Counted from the stretch's first letter, positions 34,813 through 43,591 are shown. The stretch is 56,359 nt of DNA from CAKOSP01 sp964369625 (GCA_964369625.1 CAYJFC010000004.1:1-56359), one strand, 5' to 3'. Program-made: numbers and translations. The notes: generated from the letters alone by a model not told the origin.

Positions 34813-37386
34813 GTGGGCTTAACTGAAGAAGAAGTTATAATTCAAAGAAAAAAAAGTGGTAGTAATGAACTTGTAAAAATAAAAAAAAGAACGTTTTTAA
34901 ATTTATTAATAGAATCTCTAGGGGACCCTATTATAAAAATATTATTATTAGCCTTAGCACTAAAAGTGATTTTTTTATTTAGATCATTTGATTGGTTTGA
35001 AACAATAGGTATTTTAGCAGCAGTATTTATGGCAACATTTATATCAAGTTTATCTGAGTATGGATCCGAATCTGCATTTGCAAGATTACAAAGTGAAAAT
35101 GCTAAAATAAAAGTTAAAGTTTATAGAAATAATGTTCTTAAAGAAGTATGTATAGATGAAATAGTAACAAAAGATTTAGTAATGCTTACATCCGGAGATA
35201 AAGTGCCTGCTGATGGATATTTAATTGAGGGTAAACTTTCTATTGATGAATCATCATTAAATGGAGAAAGTAAAGAGTCAAAAAAAGAAAGCATTAAAAA
35301 TAATACTATTAATTATAATAATAAAGTTTTTAGAGGAACAGTAGTATATAGTGGTAATGCTAAAATAATTGTAAGTAAAGTTGGCATGAATACAATTTAT
35401 GGAAATATTTCAAAAGAACTACAAGAAAAAAATGTTGATAGTCCACTTAAAATTAGACTTAGAAAGTTAGCTAAATCTATAAGTAAATTAGGTTATGCAG
35501 GGGCGGCATTAGTTTTTTTAATATATTTATTTACTAATATTGTAGTAAATAATAACTACGACATTGATTTAATAAAACTTTATATTTTTGATTTTGAAAT
35601 TATGGCAGATTTATTTATTCATGCGCTTACAATAAGTATTACTATAATAGTAGTAGCGGTTCCAGAAGGTCTTCCAATGATGATTACACTAGTGTTATCC
35701 TCAAATATGAAGAAAATGTTAAAAGATAATGTTTTAGTTAGACAAATGGTTGGTGTTGAAACAGCAGGTAATATTAATTATTTATTGACAGATAAAACAG
35801 GAACTTTAACAAAAGGAATGCTTTTAATAACTCAAATTATTGATGCTGAAGGAAAAAGATTTAGAAGTATTAATGACTTTGATAAATATCCTTTATTTTT
35901 AAAAACGGTATTTTATTCATTATATTATAATAATGAAAGCAAATTATCAAACGATAAAATTATAGGGGGAAATCAAACAGATAAAGCATGCCTGAATTTT
36001 GTTAAAAAAAAATATTTTCCTGCTAAAATTTTAAATAAAGAAGAATTTAGAAGTGAAAAAAAATATAGTAAAGTAACCATTATGGAAAAAGAAAAAAGAA
36101 CCTTTATTAAAGGAGCGTATGAAGTTATATTAAATAAATGTAACAGTTATATTGATAAAAAAAATAATATAAATAAAAATATAAATAAGGTATTTATAAA
36201 AAAACAAATATCTAATTATATTAATAAAGGTTCAAGGGCTATTGCTTTAGCCGAAATAATAGATGATGAATATGTATATATTGGTTTTGTTGTTATAAAA
36301 GATGAACTTAGAACAGAGGCAATAGAAGGTGTTAAATTAATACAAAAAGCTGGTATTAATATTATTATGATAACTGGAGATGCTAAAGAAACTGCTATGT
36401 GTATAGCTAAAGAAGTAGGTATATTAAAAAATAATGAAATAGTTTTAACTAGTGACGAATTTAATAAATTAGATACTAGTGAAATAAAAAAAATATTACC
36501 TAAAATAAAAGTAATAGCAAGGGCACTTCCTCAAGATAAGAGTAAATTAGTTAAAATTATACAGGAAGAATCTTTAGTAGTGGGAATGACTGGTGATGGA
36601 GTAAATGATGCTCCTGCTTTAAAAAAAAGTAATGTAGCTTTTGCTATGGGTTCAGGCACAGAAGTTGCTAAAGAAGCAAGTGAGATAGTAATATTAGATG
36701 ATAATATATTATCAATAAGTAAAGCTATCCTTTATGGAAGAACAATATTTAAGAGTATTAGAAAATTTATTATTTACCAGTTATCTATTAATATATGTGC
36801 TCTTATAATATCAATAGTAGGAACTTTAATAGGCATAAGTGAGCCAATTACAATAATACAAATGTTATGGCTTAATATGATAATGGATACTTTTGCTGGT
36901 TTAGCCTTTGCTTTTGAGAGTCCTTTAAAAGAATATATGGATGAAAAACCTAAAAGCATTAAAGAATCTATTTTGAACAAATATATGCTATCGCAAATAG
37001 TTTTAAGTGGCATGTATTCATCGTTAATATGTTTATTATTTTTAAAATTACCAATTACAGCTGTTTTTTTAGAAAGTAAAGAAAATTTATATACTGCTTA
37101 TTTTGCTTTATTTATATTTTTAGGAGTATTCAATGCCTTTAATGCTAGAACTACTAGAATAAATATATTTGCTAATTTATTAAAAAACAAAATATTTATA
37201 ATTATTTTTATTTTAATAATTATAATGCAATTATTTATTATTTATTATGGTGGGGATTTATTTAGAACTTATGGTCTTACATTTAATGAACTTATAATTG
37301 TTCTTACAGTGCCTCTTAGTGTATTCCCACTTGATATTGCAAGAAAAATTTATTTTAAAAGTAAAGGAATTAAAAGTTTAGTTTAA
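34813..37386 (+). CDS. P-type calcium-transporting ATPase
   Basis: An 857-residue P-type ATPase (P2 type), probably exporting Ca2+. It starts at GTG 34813, after TAGGAGGAT. Motifs: LNGES in the actuator domain, VPEGLP in the fourth membrane helix, the phosphorylation site DKTGTLTKG (Asp327), KGAYE in the nucleotide domain, TGD followed by TGDGVNDAPAL, and MLWLNMIMDTFAGLAFA in helix 6, which corresponds to the N-x-x-x-D ion site of PMCA-type pumps. About ten membrane helices are visible. It is transcribed alone, between the two paralogous surface-protein genes. A Mn2+ preference cannot be excluded. Confidence 0.93.
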   Translation: MGLTEEEVIIQRKKSGSNELVKIKKRTFLNLLIESLGDPIIKILLLALALKVIFLFRSFDWFETIGILAAVFMATFISSLSEYGSESAFARLQSENAKIKVKVYRNNVLKEVCIDEIVTKDLVMLTSGDKVPADGYLIEGKLSIDESSLNGESKESKKESIKNNTINYNNKVFRGTVVYSGNAKIIVSKVGMNTIYGNISKELQEKNVDSPLKIRLRKLAKSISKLGYAGAALVFLIYLFTNIVVNNNYDIDLIKLYIFDFEIMADLFIHALTISITIIVVAVPEGLPMMITLVLSSNMKKMLKDNVLVRQMVGVETAGNINYLLTDKTGTLTKGMLLITQIIDAEGKRFRSINDFDKYPLFLKTVFYSLYYNNESKLSNDKIIGGNQTDKACLNFVKKKYFPAKILNKEEFRSEKKYSKVTIMEKEKRTFIKGAYEVILNKCNSYIDKKNNINKNINKVFIKKQISNYINKGSRAIALAEIIDDEYVYIGFVVIKDELRTEAIEGVKLIQKAGINIIMITGDAKETAMCIAKEVGILKNNEIVLTSDEFNKLDTSEIKKILPKIKVIARALPQDKSKLVKIIQEESLVVGMTGDGVNDAPALKKSNVAFAMGSGTEVAKEASEIVILDDNILSISKAILYGRTIFKSIRKFIIYQLSINICALIISIVGTLIGISEPITIIQMLWLNMIMDTFAGLAFAFESPLKEYMDEKPKSIKESILNKYMLSQIVLSGMYSSLICLLFLKLPITAVFLESKENLYTAYFALFIFLGVFNAFNARTTRINIFANLLKNKIFIIIFILIIIMQLFIIYYGGDLFRTYGLTFNELIIVLTVPLSVFPLDIARKIYFKSKGIKSLV

Positions 37387-37390
37387 TTAA

Positions 37391-37419
37391 TTGACACACC
37401 TATAATTAATTGATAAAAT
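37391..37419 (+). promoter_or_regulatory. Promoter of the second AYAF-type gene
   Basis: TTGACA (37391-37396), a 17-bp spacer and TGaTAAAAT (hexamer 37414-37419). Confidence 0.75.
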
Positions 37420-37442
37420 TACTATAGAATATAGGTGATATG

Positions 37443-39074
37443 ATGCTAAAAAATATAACTAATAAAAATAAAATTTATTTACTAATAATTATAGGGGTTT
37501 TACTAATATCTTTGATAGGATTTGCTTTTGCATATTTTATTGTTACTCCAGCACTAGGAAACGGTTCTGATATAACTACAACTACTGAAAATGTTAATAG
37601 TTTAGTATTTCAAAAAGGTGTAGATATTAATTTAAGTGCTTCACTTGCTAACTTTGATCAGACTAAAGGTAATTTAACAGGAGAAACTTCATCAACTGCA
37701 ACACTTACTGGTAAAGTAGGATCTATGGAAACATATTATGCGTACATTGATATAAAAAGTAATAATTATGTGTATACAACAGCGGATAGTAAACCAGAAA
37801 TAATACTTACAATTACTAATCCTAATAATTTACCAGTAACATCAATAGATGGTTTAAATTATGTTACAACAACTGATAGAATAACTAATCAGCAAATATC
37901 TGGGTTTGATGTAACTACAAAAACAGGACTATTTAGCATAGCAGAATTATTTCCAATAGAAGTTTTAAGTGGAACTAATAATGTTGATCAGTGGGATATA
38001 AAACTTACATTTGTAAATTTGGATTCTGAGCAAACACTTAATGAAGGTAAACTATTGGAAGCTCAGTTAATCTTACAAAAAGATAAAATAGCTTATTTTG
38101 CAGATACAATTTTAGAAGATAATGAAGGTAAAGCTGCAATAGAAGCAAAGCCATCACCTGATTTTTCTAAAGTAGCAACAACTGATGAAGGTATGTTTGC
38201 AATTGAAGATGATTTTGGTACTTCTTATTACTACAGAGGAGCAGTCGATGATAACTGGGTATATTTTGCAGGTTATTACTGGAGAATTTTAAGAATAAAT
38301 GGTGATGGAAGTATTAGGTTATTTTATTACGGAATGCAGGCTCCAACAGAGGCGGATAAAGTAAATAAAATAAGTACTGATAGCGTTTATCCTATGTCAG
38401 AAAATTATCTAACATCAATACTAGAATTTATTCCAAGTAGTAATTATGATGGAATGTCTGGTACTTCAGATTTATATAAAGCTACACAAGAATTTTATTA
38501 TTATGGAATTCTAGAACCAAGTGATGGAGATAAATATTTAAGTGATCAATATTTTTGTGCGAGTAGACAAAGATATTTAAAAGATTATAATGAAACAGGA
38601 CATGCTTATATCCCGGTTGATTATATTCAGGGAACTTTTGGAGAATATTATTATGATATTCATTTTAATAAAATACCTACTGATTTAAAATGTTATTCAC
38701 AAGATGATTTATATACAATGCAAGGTAGTGCAGTAGGTAATGCTTTACTTGACCATCCAGTAGGGCTTATTACTGCTGAAGAAGCTGTACTTGCAGGAGG
38801 GTATTTAGCTATAGGTGAAAATAATAATGATTTTGATTTAGCTGAAAATACAAATTATTTTTTATATACTGGTCAAGGATCTATTACAGTTTCGCCCTCT
38901 AGTGCTTTTGAAATGGAAGGTGCAAGATATAATATGGTTGTTATAAATTCATCTGAAGGAGAATTGTATGACTATGGCGTTAATAAATATAATCCTGTTG
39001 TAAATATACGTTCAGATGTTCAAATTATTAGTGGAAATGGAACATGGAATGATCCTTATAAGTTTCATGAATAA
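37443..39074 (+). CDS. Secreted surface protein, paralogue of the 32549 protein
   Basis: I favour ATG 37443 over the adjacent ATG 37440, because AGGTG (37433-37437) is better spaced; the product has 543 residues. A hydrophobic segment ends in FAFAYFIVTP, and the first domain (about 30-220) is homologous to that of the 32549 protein. A second part carries YYRGAVDDNWVYFAGYYW followed by RILRINGDGSIRLFYYG, a block I know as recurrent in uncultured Bacilli surface proteins, and the end has VVNIRSDVQIISGNGTWNDP, matching the GNGT block in the paralogue. Four cysteines lie in the C-terminal half. A secreted adhesin or matrix component is plausible; the function is unknown. Confidence 0.65.
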   Translation: MLKNITNKNKIYLLIIIGVLLISLIGFAFAYFIVTPALGNGSDITTTTENVNSLVFQKGVDINLSASLANFDQTKGNLTGETSSTATLTGKVGSMETYYAYIDIKSNNYVYTTADSKPEIILTITNPNNLPVTSIDGLNYVTTTDRITNQQISGFDVTTKTGLFSIAELFPIEVLSGTNNVDQWDIKLTFVNLDSEQTLNEGKLLEAQLILQKDKIAYFADTILEDNEGKAAIEAKPSPDFSKVATTDEGMFAIEDDFGTSYYYRGAVDDNWVYFAGYYWRILRINGDGSIRLFYYGMQAPTEADKVNKISTDSVYPMSENYLTSILEFIPSSNYDGMSGTSDLYKATQEFYYYGILEPSDGDKYLSDQYFCASRQRYLKDYNETGHAYIPVDYIQGTFGEYYYDIHFNKIPTDLKCYSQDDLYTMQGSAVGNALLDHPVGLITAEEAVLAGGYLAIGENNNDFDLAENTNYFLYTGQGSITVSPSSAFEMEGARYNMVVINSSEGELYDYGVNKYNPVVNIRSDVQIISGNGTWNDPYKFHE

Positions 39075-39113
39075 TTAAAAATAACAATTAAGTATAAAAA
39101 TTTGACTAGGGAG

Positions 39114-39142
39114 TTGATTTTTCCTTTAAAATGTACTATAAT
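39114..39142 (+). promoter_or_regulatory. Promoter of the tRNA-Arg-Pro unit
   Basis: TTGATT (39114-39119), a 17-bp spacer and TATAAT (39137-39142), about 20 bases before the first tRNA. Confidence 0.75.
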
Positions 39143-39162
39143 GTAGTGGTACTTGGAGAAAC

Positions 39163-39239
39163 GCTCCCATAGCTCAATTGGATAGAGCATTAGACTACGG
39201 ATCTAAAGGTTAGGGGTTCGACTCCCTTTGGGTGCACCA
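39163..39239 (+). tRNA. tRNA-Arg(ACG)
   Basis: A cloverleaf is visible, with the anticodon stem TTAGA/TCTAA around loop CTACGGA (anticodon at 39197-39199), T-loop TTCGACT and an encoded CCA end. The third acceptor pair is a T-T mismatch. ACG is normally edited to ICG by TadA. Confidence 0.9.
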
Positions 39240-39246
39240 GTTTTTT

Positions 39247-39323
39247 CGAGAAGTAGCACAGCTTGGTAGTGCACTTGGTTTGGGACCAAGGGGTCGCAGG
39301 TTCGAATCCTGTCTTCTCGACCA
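39247..39323 (+). tRNA. tRNA-Pro(TGG)
   Basis: Perfect acceptor pairing CGAGAAG/CTTCTCG, anticodon stem CTTGG/CCAAG with loop TTTGGGA (anticodon at 39281-39283), T-loop TTCGAAT and an encoded CCA. It lies seven bases after tRNA-Arg. Confidence 0.95.
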
Positions 39324-39337
39324 TTGAAAATATAATG

Positions 39338-39366
39338 CATCTTTAGAAATAAAGATGTTTTTATTT
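39338..39366 (+). terminator. Terminator of the tRNA-Arg-Pro unit
   Basis: CATCTTTA, loop GAAA, TAAAGATG, then TTTTTATTT. Confidence 0.8.
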
Positions 39367-39432
39367 AAATTTGTACTATTTAAATTATCAAATATAAAAA
39401 AAGAAAGTATACTAATATAGTTGGAGATAAAA

Positions 39433-39945
39433 ATGGCAAAGAAAAAAACAAAAAAAGAAATAGCAAAAATATTAATTAATAAAGATTTAGAAACAATATC
39501 AGATGATGAATTAATTGAAATGATCTTAGATGAAGATGTTGCAATAGATGTTGATAAAGATGCTGAAAATAGTAAAACATTTTCTAATAAAATGGCTGAT
39601 TTAGTTACTAAAGTAGCAGGTAGTTGGACTTTTATAATATGCTTTACATTATTTTTATTAACTTGGGTAATTATAAATATCCTATTTATTAAAGTTGACC
39701 CATTTCCGTTTATATTACTTAACTTAGTACTTTCATGTATAGCAGCTTTACAGGCTCCAATAATAATGATGAGCCAAAATAGAGAAGCTGATAGAGAAAG
39801 AAAAAGAAATCACAATGATTATAAAACAGATCTTAAAAGTGAGCTTATTTTAGAAGCCTTATATGATCATATTGAGGAAATTCAGAAAAATCAACGTAAA
39901 ATTTTAAGATATATTGAAGAAAATAGTACTCAAAATAAAAAATAG
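39433..39945 (+). CDS. DUF1003 family membrane protein
   Basis: A 170-residue protein from ATG 39433, placed behind GGAG (39423-39426); the upstream TTG is part of that site. After a charged cytosolic N-terminus there are two membrane helices separated by a short loop: WTFIICFTLFLLTWVIINIL and FPFILLNLVLSCIAALQAP. Then comes IIMMSQNREADRERKRNHNDY and a helical C-terminus. This combination, especially the NR..A.R.R.....DY run, is the DUF1003 signature. The function of the family is not established. Confidence 0.85.
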   Translation: MAKKKTKKEIAKILINKDLETISDDELIEMILDEDVAIDVDKDAENSKTFSNKMADLVTKVAGSWTFIICFTLFLLTWVIINILFIKVDPFPFILLNLVLSCIAALQAPIIMMSQNREADRERKRNHNDYKTDLKSELILEALYDHIEEIQKNQRKILRYIEENSTQNKK

Positions 39946-39984
39946 TGATATAATTAATTAAGAATTAGAGGTTTAAAATAAAAA

Positions 39985-40479
39985 ATGGCTAAAGACATAG
40001 AATTTAATAAAATTATTTCTGATATTATTAAAAATGATGAATTTATTAAGCTTAAATATGAAGATCATCATGGTATAACAAGATTAGAACACTCACTTAG
40101 CGTAGCTAAAGTGGCATATAAATTATCATCTAAGCTTTCATATGAAAAAAAATGTGAAAATACTAGAGCAGCTTTACTTCATGATTTTTTTACAGATGAA
40201 GATTTTACTGGAAAGTATAAATTTTTTAATCATCCAGAACTTGCATGTGAAAATGCAATAAATCATTTTAATATTAATGAAAGACAAATAAATGCAATAA
40301 AAGCACATATGTTTCCAACAGCTAAAGTATTGCCAAAATACTCAACTAGCTGGATAGTAACATTATCTGATAAAATAGTAGCTGTATATGAATTATTAAA
40401 ATATAAAGCACCACTTAGAGTTGGAGCTCATACACTTTTGTTAATTAATTTATTATATTTACCTATTTATCCTAAATAA
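39985..40479 (+). CDS. HD-domain phosphohydrolase
   Basis: A 164-residue HD-superfamily protein. Metal ligands are visible in ITRLEHSLSVA (His), AALLHDFF (the His-Asp pair), IKAHMFP (His) and VTLSDKIVA (Asp). It is probably a small nucleotide or phosphate-ester hydrolase; the substrate cannot be read from sequence. The purine-rich AGAGG lies about 13 bases before the ATG, so the ribosome site is weak. It precedes the tRNA-Arg(CCT) gene on the same strand, with only 18 bases between them, so the tRNA may be processed from this transcript. Confidence 0.82.
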   Translation: MAKDIEFNKIISDIIKNDEFIKLKYEDHHGITRLEHSLSVAKVAYKLSSKLSYEKKCENTRAALLHDFFTDEDFTGKYKFFNHPELACENAINHFNINERQINAIKAHMFPTAKVLPKYSTSWIVTLSDKIVAVYELLKYKAPLRVGAHTLLLINLLYLPIYPK

Positions 40480-40497
40480 AAGAATAATAGGGTATAT

Positions 40498-40572
40498 GCC
40501 CTCGTAGTTAAATGGATATAACGGGTCCCTCCTAAGGATCAATTACCAGTTCGATTCTAGTCGGGGGTGCCA
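40498..40572 (+). tRNA. tRNA-Arg(CCT)
   Basis: Acceptor GCCCTCG/CGGGGGT (ending in a G-T pair), anticodon stem GGTCC/GGATC with loop CTCCTAA (anticodon at 40531-40533), T-loop TTCGATT and an encoded CCA. The T-stem ACCAG/CTAGT has one C-A mismatch. Its last 11 bases plus TT recur at 41359-41371. Confidence 0.9.
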
Positions 40573-40574
40573 TT
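40562..40574 (+). repeat. Direct repeat copy 1 (tRNA 3' end), probable attachment site
   Basis: CGGGGGTGCCATT, the 3' end of tRNA-Arg(CCT) plus two bases. It is identical to 41359-41371 and strikingly GC-rich for this genome. Confidence 0.65.
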
Positions 40575-40602
40575 TATGATTTAAGGCGAAACATTTCGTT
40601 TT

Positions 40603-40638
40603 TAAAAAAAATCTGCACATAATTTTGTGGAGATTTTT
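40603..40638 (-). terminator. Terminator of the LOG gene
   Basis: On the minus strand AAATCTCCACA and TGTGCAGATTT pair with one mismatch around an AAATTA loop and run into T. It lies just past the LOG stop codon. Confidence 0.7.
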
Positions 40639-40643
40639 TTAAA

Positions 40644-41261
40644 TTATTTATTTTTTCTTAATGCTTTTTGCCACATAGCAATTTCAGGATGATTACCACT
40701 AGACAATTTACTTAATTTTTTTTCTTCATAATCTTTTAAAAATTTAACAACTTCTTTAGGTGTGGACATTACTTTGAAATATGCTTCTTCTTTTTCTGTT
40801 GAAAATCCAAATTCTTTCATTTCACTAAAGAAACCTGTTAATGTACTATAATATAATGATTCACTGTCATTGTATAAAATAATAGGCTTATCGAATTCCC
40901 CAGCTCTTTTTTGTTCTACCATACAGAAAAATTCACATAATGTTCCATAACCACCTGGTAAAAACAATAAAACATCACTTTCCTCTACAAATGTATTAAC
41001 TCTTGTAGCGATATCTTTTGTAGTAAATTCATGATTACAATTTAAATTTTTAAAATCATCTTTGTACTTATCAGGACATACTCCTGTAACACTTTTATTA
41101 TTTGCTATTGCTATATTATAAGCAATTCCCATAATACCACTATCACAAGCTCCAAAGACTAAATCATTATCAACTAAAATTTCTCTTAATAATTTTTCAC
41201 TAGTTTGTTTAAACGATTCTCCTATTTTGTCATTCATTGAACAACCAATAAATATTTTCAT
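40644..41261 (-). CDS. LOG family protein (nucleoside monophosphate phosphoribohydrolase type)
   Basis: A 205-residue Rossmann-like protein with the family signature PGGYGTLCEFF (P-G-G-x-G-T-x-x-E), where the glutamate and arginine act in hydrolysis. FIGCSMNDKIGESF and FGACDSGIMG give the nucleotide-binding glycine-rich strands. LOG proteins release the base from nucleoside 5'-monophosphates and are often misannotated as lysine decarboxylases. It has its own extended -10 (minus strand, 41285-41293), an AGGAGG ribosome site (41270-41275) and a terminator. The whole unit sits between two copies of the tRNA-Arg 3' end, pointing against the tRNA, which suggests acquisition by integration. Confidence 0.88.
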   Translation of the reverse strand: MKIFIGCSMNDKIGESFKQTSEKLLREILVDNDLVFGACDSGIMGIAYNIAIANNKSVTGVCPDKYKDDFKNLNCNHEFTTKDIATRVNTFVEESDVLLFLPGGYGTLCEFFCMVEQKRAGEFDKPIILYNDSESLYYSTLTGFFSEMKEFGFSTEKEEAYFKVMSTPKEVVKFLKDYEEKKLSKLSSGNHPEIAMWQKALRKNK

Positions 41262-41284
41262 AAATGAAACCTCCTAATAAGATT

Positions 41285-41293
41285 ATTATAACA
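41285..41293 (-). promoter_or_regulatory. Extended -10 of the LOG gene
   Basis: On the minus strand TGtTATAAT, about 23 bases before the start codon. No clear -35 is seen. Confidence 0.55.
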
Positions 41294-41358
41294 CTTTATT
41301 TGTTTATTTTTACTTTTTTTAAAAATTACTTAAGGAATTAATTTCCAAACAGCATCTA

Positions 41359-41371
41359 CGGGGGTGCCATT
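41359..41371 (+). repeat. Direct repeat copy 2 (tRNA 3' end remnant)
   Basis: CGGGGGTGCCATT with no tRNA body in front of it, followed 11 bases later by a strong plus-strand terminator. That is what the original tRNA 3' flank would look like after an insertion. Confidence 0.65.
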
Positions 41372-41381
41372 ATATAAGATT

Positions 41382-41407
41382 AAACTAACTAGTAATAGTT
41401 AGTTTTT
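41382..41407 (+). terminator. Orphan terminator behind the tRNA remnant
   Basis: AAACTAACTA, loop GTAA, TAGTTAGTTT, then T. The only plus-strand gene upstream is tRNA-Arg(CCT), 810 bp away, so this was probably that tRNA's own terminator. Confidence 0.75.
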
Positions 41408-41437
41408 AATTGTATAATATACATATAGGAGATAATT

Positions 41438-41878
41438 ATGGATCAAAATATATTTACAGAAACAATTGAGGGAAAAATTTTATTATTATCGTTATATCTT
41501 TTTAAAATTAATGATAGTCATATTGCTAAACTAAAGAGTATGACTGATGATTTAGAAACTTCTCAAATTACTATTGATAAGGTAACAAAACTATTAGAAA
41601 TAAATGGCGATGAAGCTACATTTGAAGGTATGGAAGAGGAAATACAATTTGCCAAAGACACTATTCATAATTTTAAAATGATGAAAGATGATTTTTTTCT
41701 TGAAAATGAAGAAATAGATTTCATTTTAAATCAAATTAAAATGTTAGAAAAATCATATAATATGTGCTTGCCTGAGTTAAAAGAAAAAACTGAAAATGAA
41801 TTACATATTAAACTTGATTTTTTAATGGCTAAAGTTATGTCAAGAGAGTATGAAAGAATAAAAAAATTTAGGGTTTAG
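41438..41878 (+). CDS. Unknown 146-residue helical protein
   Basis: It starts at ATG 41438, behind TAGGAGAT. The product is acidic and almost entirely helical, with repeated heptad-like leucine/isoleucine positions. No membrane segment or known motif is visible. It is followed by another unknown gene 59 bases downstream on the same strand. I cannot assign a function. Confidence 0.5.
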   Translation: MDQNIFTETIEGKILLLSLYLFKINDSHIAKLKSMTDDLETSQITIDKVTKLLEINGDEATFEGMEEEIQFAKDTIHNFKMMKDDFFLENEEIDFILNQIKMLEKSYNMCLPELKEKTENELHIKLDFLMAKVMSREYERIKKFRV

Positions 41879-41937
41879 ATTAAATAAATACTGGAATTAC
41901 ATTTTAAATAGTGTTATATTATAATTAGGAGGAATTT

Positions 41938-42717
41938 GTGATAAATTATAATAAAAAAATATTGGAATCTTTTATAAATCAAGAACAAAAAGAAAATGAA
42001 GTAAGTTTAGAGGAATTAGTAAAATACAGATTGTGGCAATGTAAAAATTTAATTGAAACTGTTGTGACGATAAGAGAATTATTTCAAGAAGAATTTAATA
42101 AATTATTAAGTGCAGGTTTTAATGTAAGAAAAGAGAATGTTAACTTTGGTTTTGGCACTAAAGATTATAGTGGAAAAGAGGAGTATAATCATTTCATTCA
42201 ACAGGAAAATATATCTTTATCATTAACGTGTGATGTGGAGTATCAAAAAATAAAAGATTTTTTTGATAATAAAAATTTTATTCAAAAATTATATGATTCA
42301 GTTACTCAAATCAATAATCTTAATAATACAATATTTAATACATATGATACTAATAAACAATATGTACTATATTATAAAATTGATAGGTTATATTTAGCAT
42401 ATAATCATTTTGCAGAGGATTTTGCAGAAACAAGATTGAACAATATTACTACGCTTTTTTATAATTCACCACTAAGATTTGGAGTAGATTATTTAAATCC
42501 ATCTAAAAATAATATGAAAGTAGATGAACTTTCTTATTATTTTAATAGATCAGCTTTTATTCAAAATTTAATGCTTAAGTCTAAATTAGAAAAAGGTATA
42601 TATAAAGGAGAAATTATAAATCCGTTTAAGGCAATTATGTTTGATGAAAATAATATACCTAGTGATATAGTTGAACATATTAAAGAAAAAAGATTAATAA
42701 GAAAAAATAACAAATAA
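41938..42717 (+). CDS. Unknown 259-residue protein
   Basis: It starts at GTG 41938, five bases after AGGAGG (41927-41932). The soluble protein is rich in Asn, Lys and Tyr, with a helical N-terminus and a central FGFGTKDYSGKEEYNHF segment. I recognise no family. It ends at a bidirectional terminator shared with the zinc-uptake operon. Confidence 0.5.
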   Translation: MINYNKKILESFINQEQKENEVSLEELVKYRLWQCKNLIETVVTIRELFQEEFNKLLSAGFNVRKENVNFGFGTKDYSGKEEYNHFIQQENISLSLTCDVEYQKIKDFFDNKNFIQKLYDSVTQINNLNNTIFNTYDTNKQYVLYYKIDRLYLAYNHFAEDFAETRLNNITTLFYNSPLRFGVDYLNPSKNNMKVDELSYYFNRSAFIQNLMLKSKLEKGIYKGEIINPFKAIMFDENNIPSDIVEHIKEKRLIRKNNK

Positions 42718-42745
42718 AAAAAGAATCGAGTGATTCTTTTTATTT
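42716..42745. terminator. Bidirectional terminator between the unknown gene and znuB
   Basis: AAAAAGAATC, loop GAGT, GATTCTTTTT, flanked by A-run and T-run. Confidence 0.8.
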
Positions 42746-43591
42746 TGTTTTTCTATTTATATATACGGAATATATACTAAATAAAAAATACATTAAGAAA
42801 TTTGCTCCGACAATAGTTGCCCCAGTTGGTAAATTAAATATAAATGAAATGCTAATACCTATAGAAAAAGCAACGATACTTAGTATTACAGAAGAAAGCA
42901 TAACAGCTTTATAAGATTTAAATACTTTTATTGATGTAAGTGCAGGTATAACAAGTAAACTAGAAATTAGCATAGTACCAATTAATTGCATTCCCATTAC
43001 TATAGTAATAGCAGTTAAAAGCGCTAATAACATTTTATATAAGTTTACTTTAACTCCGGTAGCCCTTGCAAATGATTCATCAAATGTTATTGCAAATATT
43101 TTGTTATAAAATATAAAAAACAATAATATAACAAAAACTGATAGGATAACGGTAAAATATACATCAAATTCATTTAAAGCTAGTAAACTACCAAATAAAA
43201 CATTATGTACATCAGCATTTAAACCGCTCGAAAAAGAAACTACTATAACACCTAGTGCTAGAAAAAAAGTGGAAATAAGAGCAATAGCAGAGTCACTATT
43301 TATTTTACTATTTTCATTCATTTTAAGTAGTAAAAAAGCAATTATAATTACAAAAATTATTGTAAATATCAAAGGGTCTATTTGAAAATGTTCTTTAAAA
43401 AAAGGTAGTGTATTTAATACAGTTGCAATAGAAATTATTCCAAAGGCAGAGTGTCCTAAACCGTCCCCTAACATTGAATATCTTTTTAAAACTAAACTAA
43501 CGCCTAATAAGGCAGAGCATACTGCAACAAGTAGTCCAACAATAAAAGCTCTTTGCATAAATGTATATGATAGCATGTCAAGTAAATCCAT
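42740..43591 (-). CDS. znuB: Zinc/manganese ABC transporter permease
   Basis: A 283-residue ABC-3 family permease with about eight membrane helices. Family features are the early MQRAFIVGLLVAVCSALLG, GDGLGHSAFG in the first loop and the later GMQLIGTMLISSLLVIPA, which forms the coupling region. It is the last gene of the zur-znuA-znuC-znuB operon, separated from znuC by one base. The metal is inferred to be zinc from the histidine-rich binding protein encoded upstream. Confidence 0.9.
   Translation of the reverse strand: MDLLDMLSYTFMQRAFIVGLLVAVCSALLGVSLVLKRYSMLGDGLGHSAFGIISIATVLNTLPFFKEHFQIDPLIFTIIFVIIIAFLLLKMNENSKINSDSAIALISTFFLALGVIVVSFSSGLNADVHNVLFGSLLALNEFDVYFTVILSVFVILLFFIFYNKIFAITFDESFARATGVKVNLYKMLLALLTAITIVMGMQLIGTMLISSLLVIPALTSIKVFKSYKAVMLSSVILSIVAFSIGISISFIFNLPTGATIVGANFLMYFLFSIYSVYINRKTK

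Noticed and set aside
39163..39236. tRNA-Arg(ACG) as a pseudogene because of its T-T acceptor mismatch
   Set aside because: All other stems, the loops, the CCA end, the promoter and the partner tRNA are normal. A single mismatch is tolerated.
40586..40603. Hairpin CGAAA/TTTCG with T-run as the main terminator of tRNA-Arg(CCT)
   Set aside because: The stem is only four to five pairs with a minimal loop. It may contribute, but it is too weak to call with confidence.
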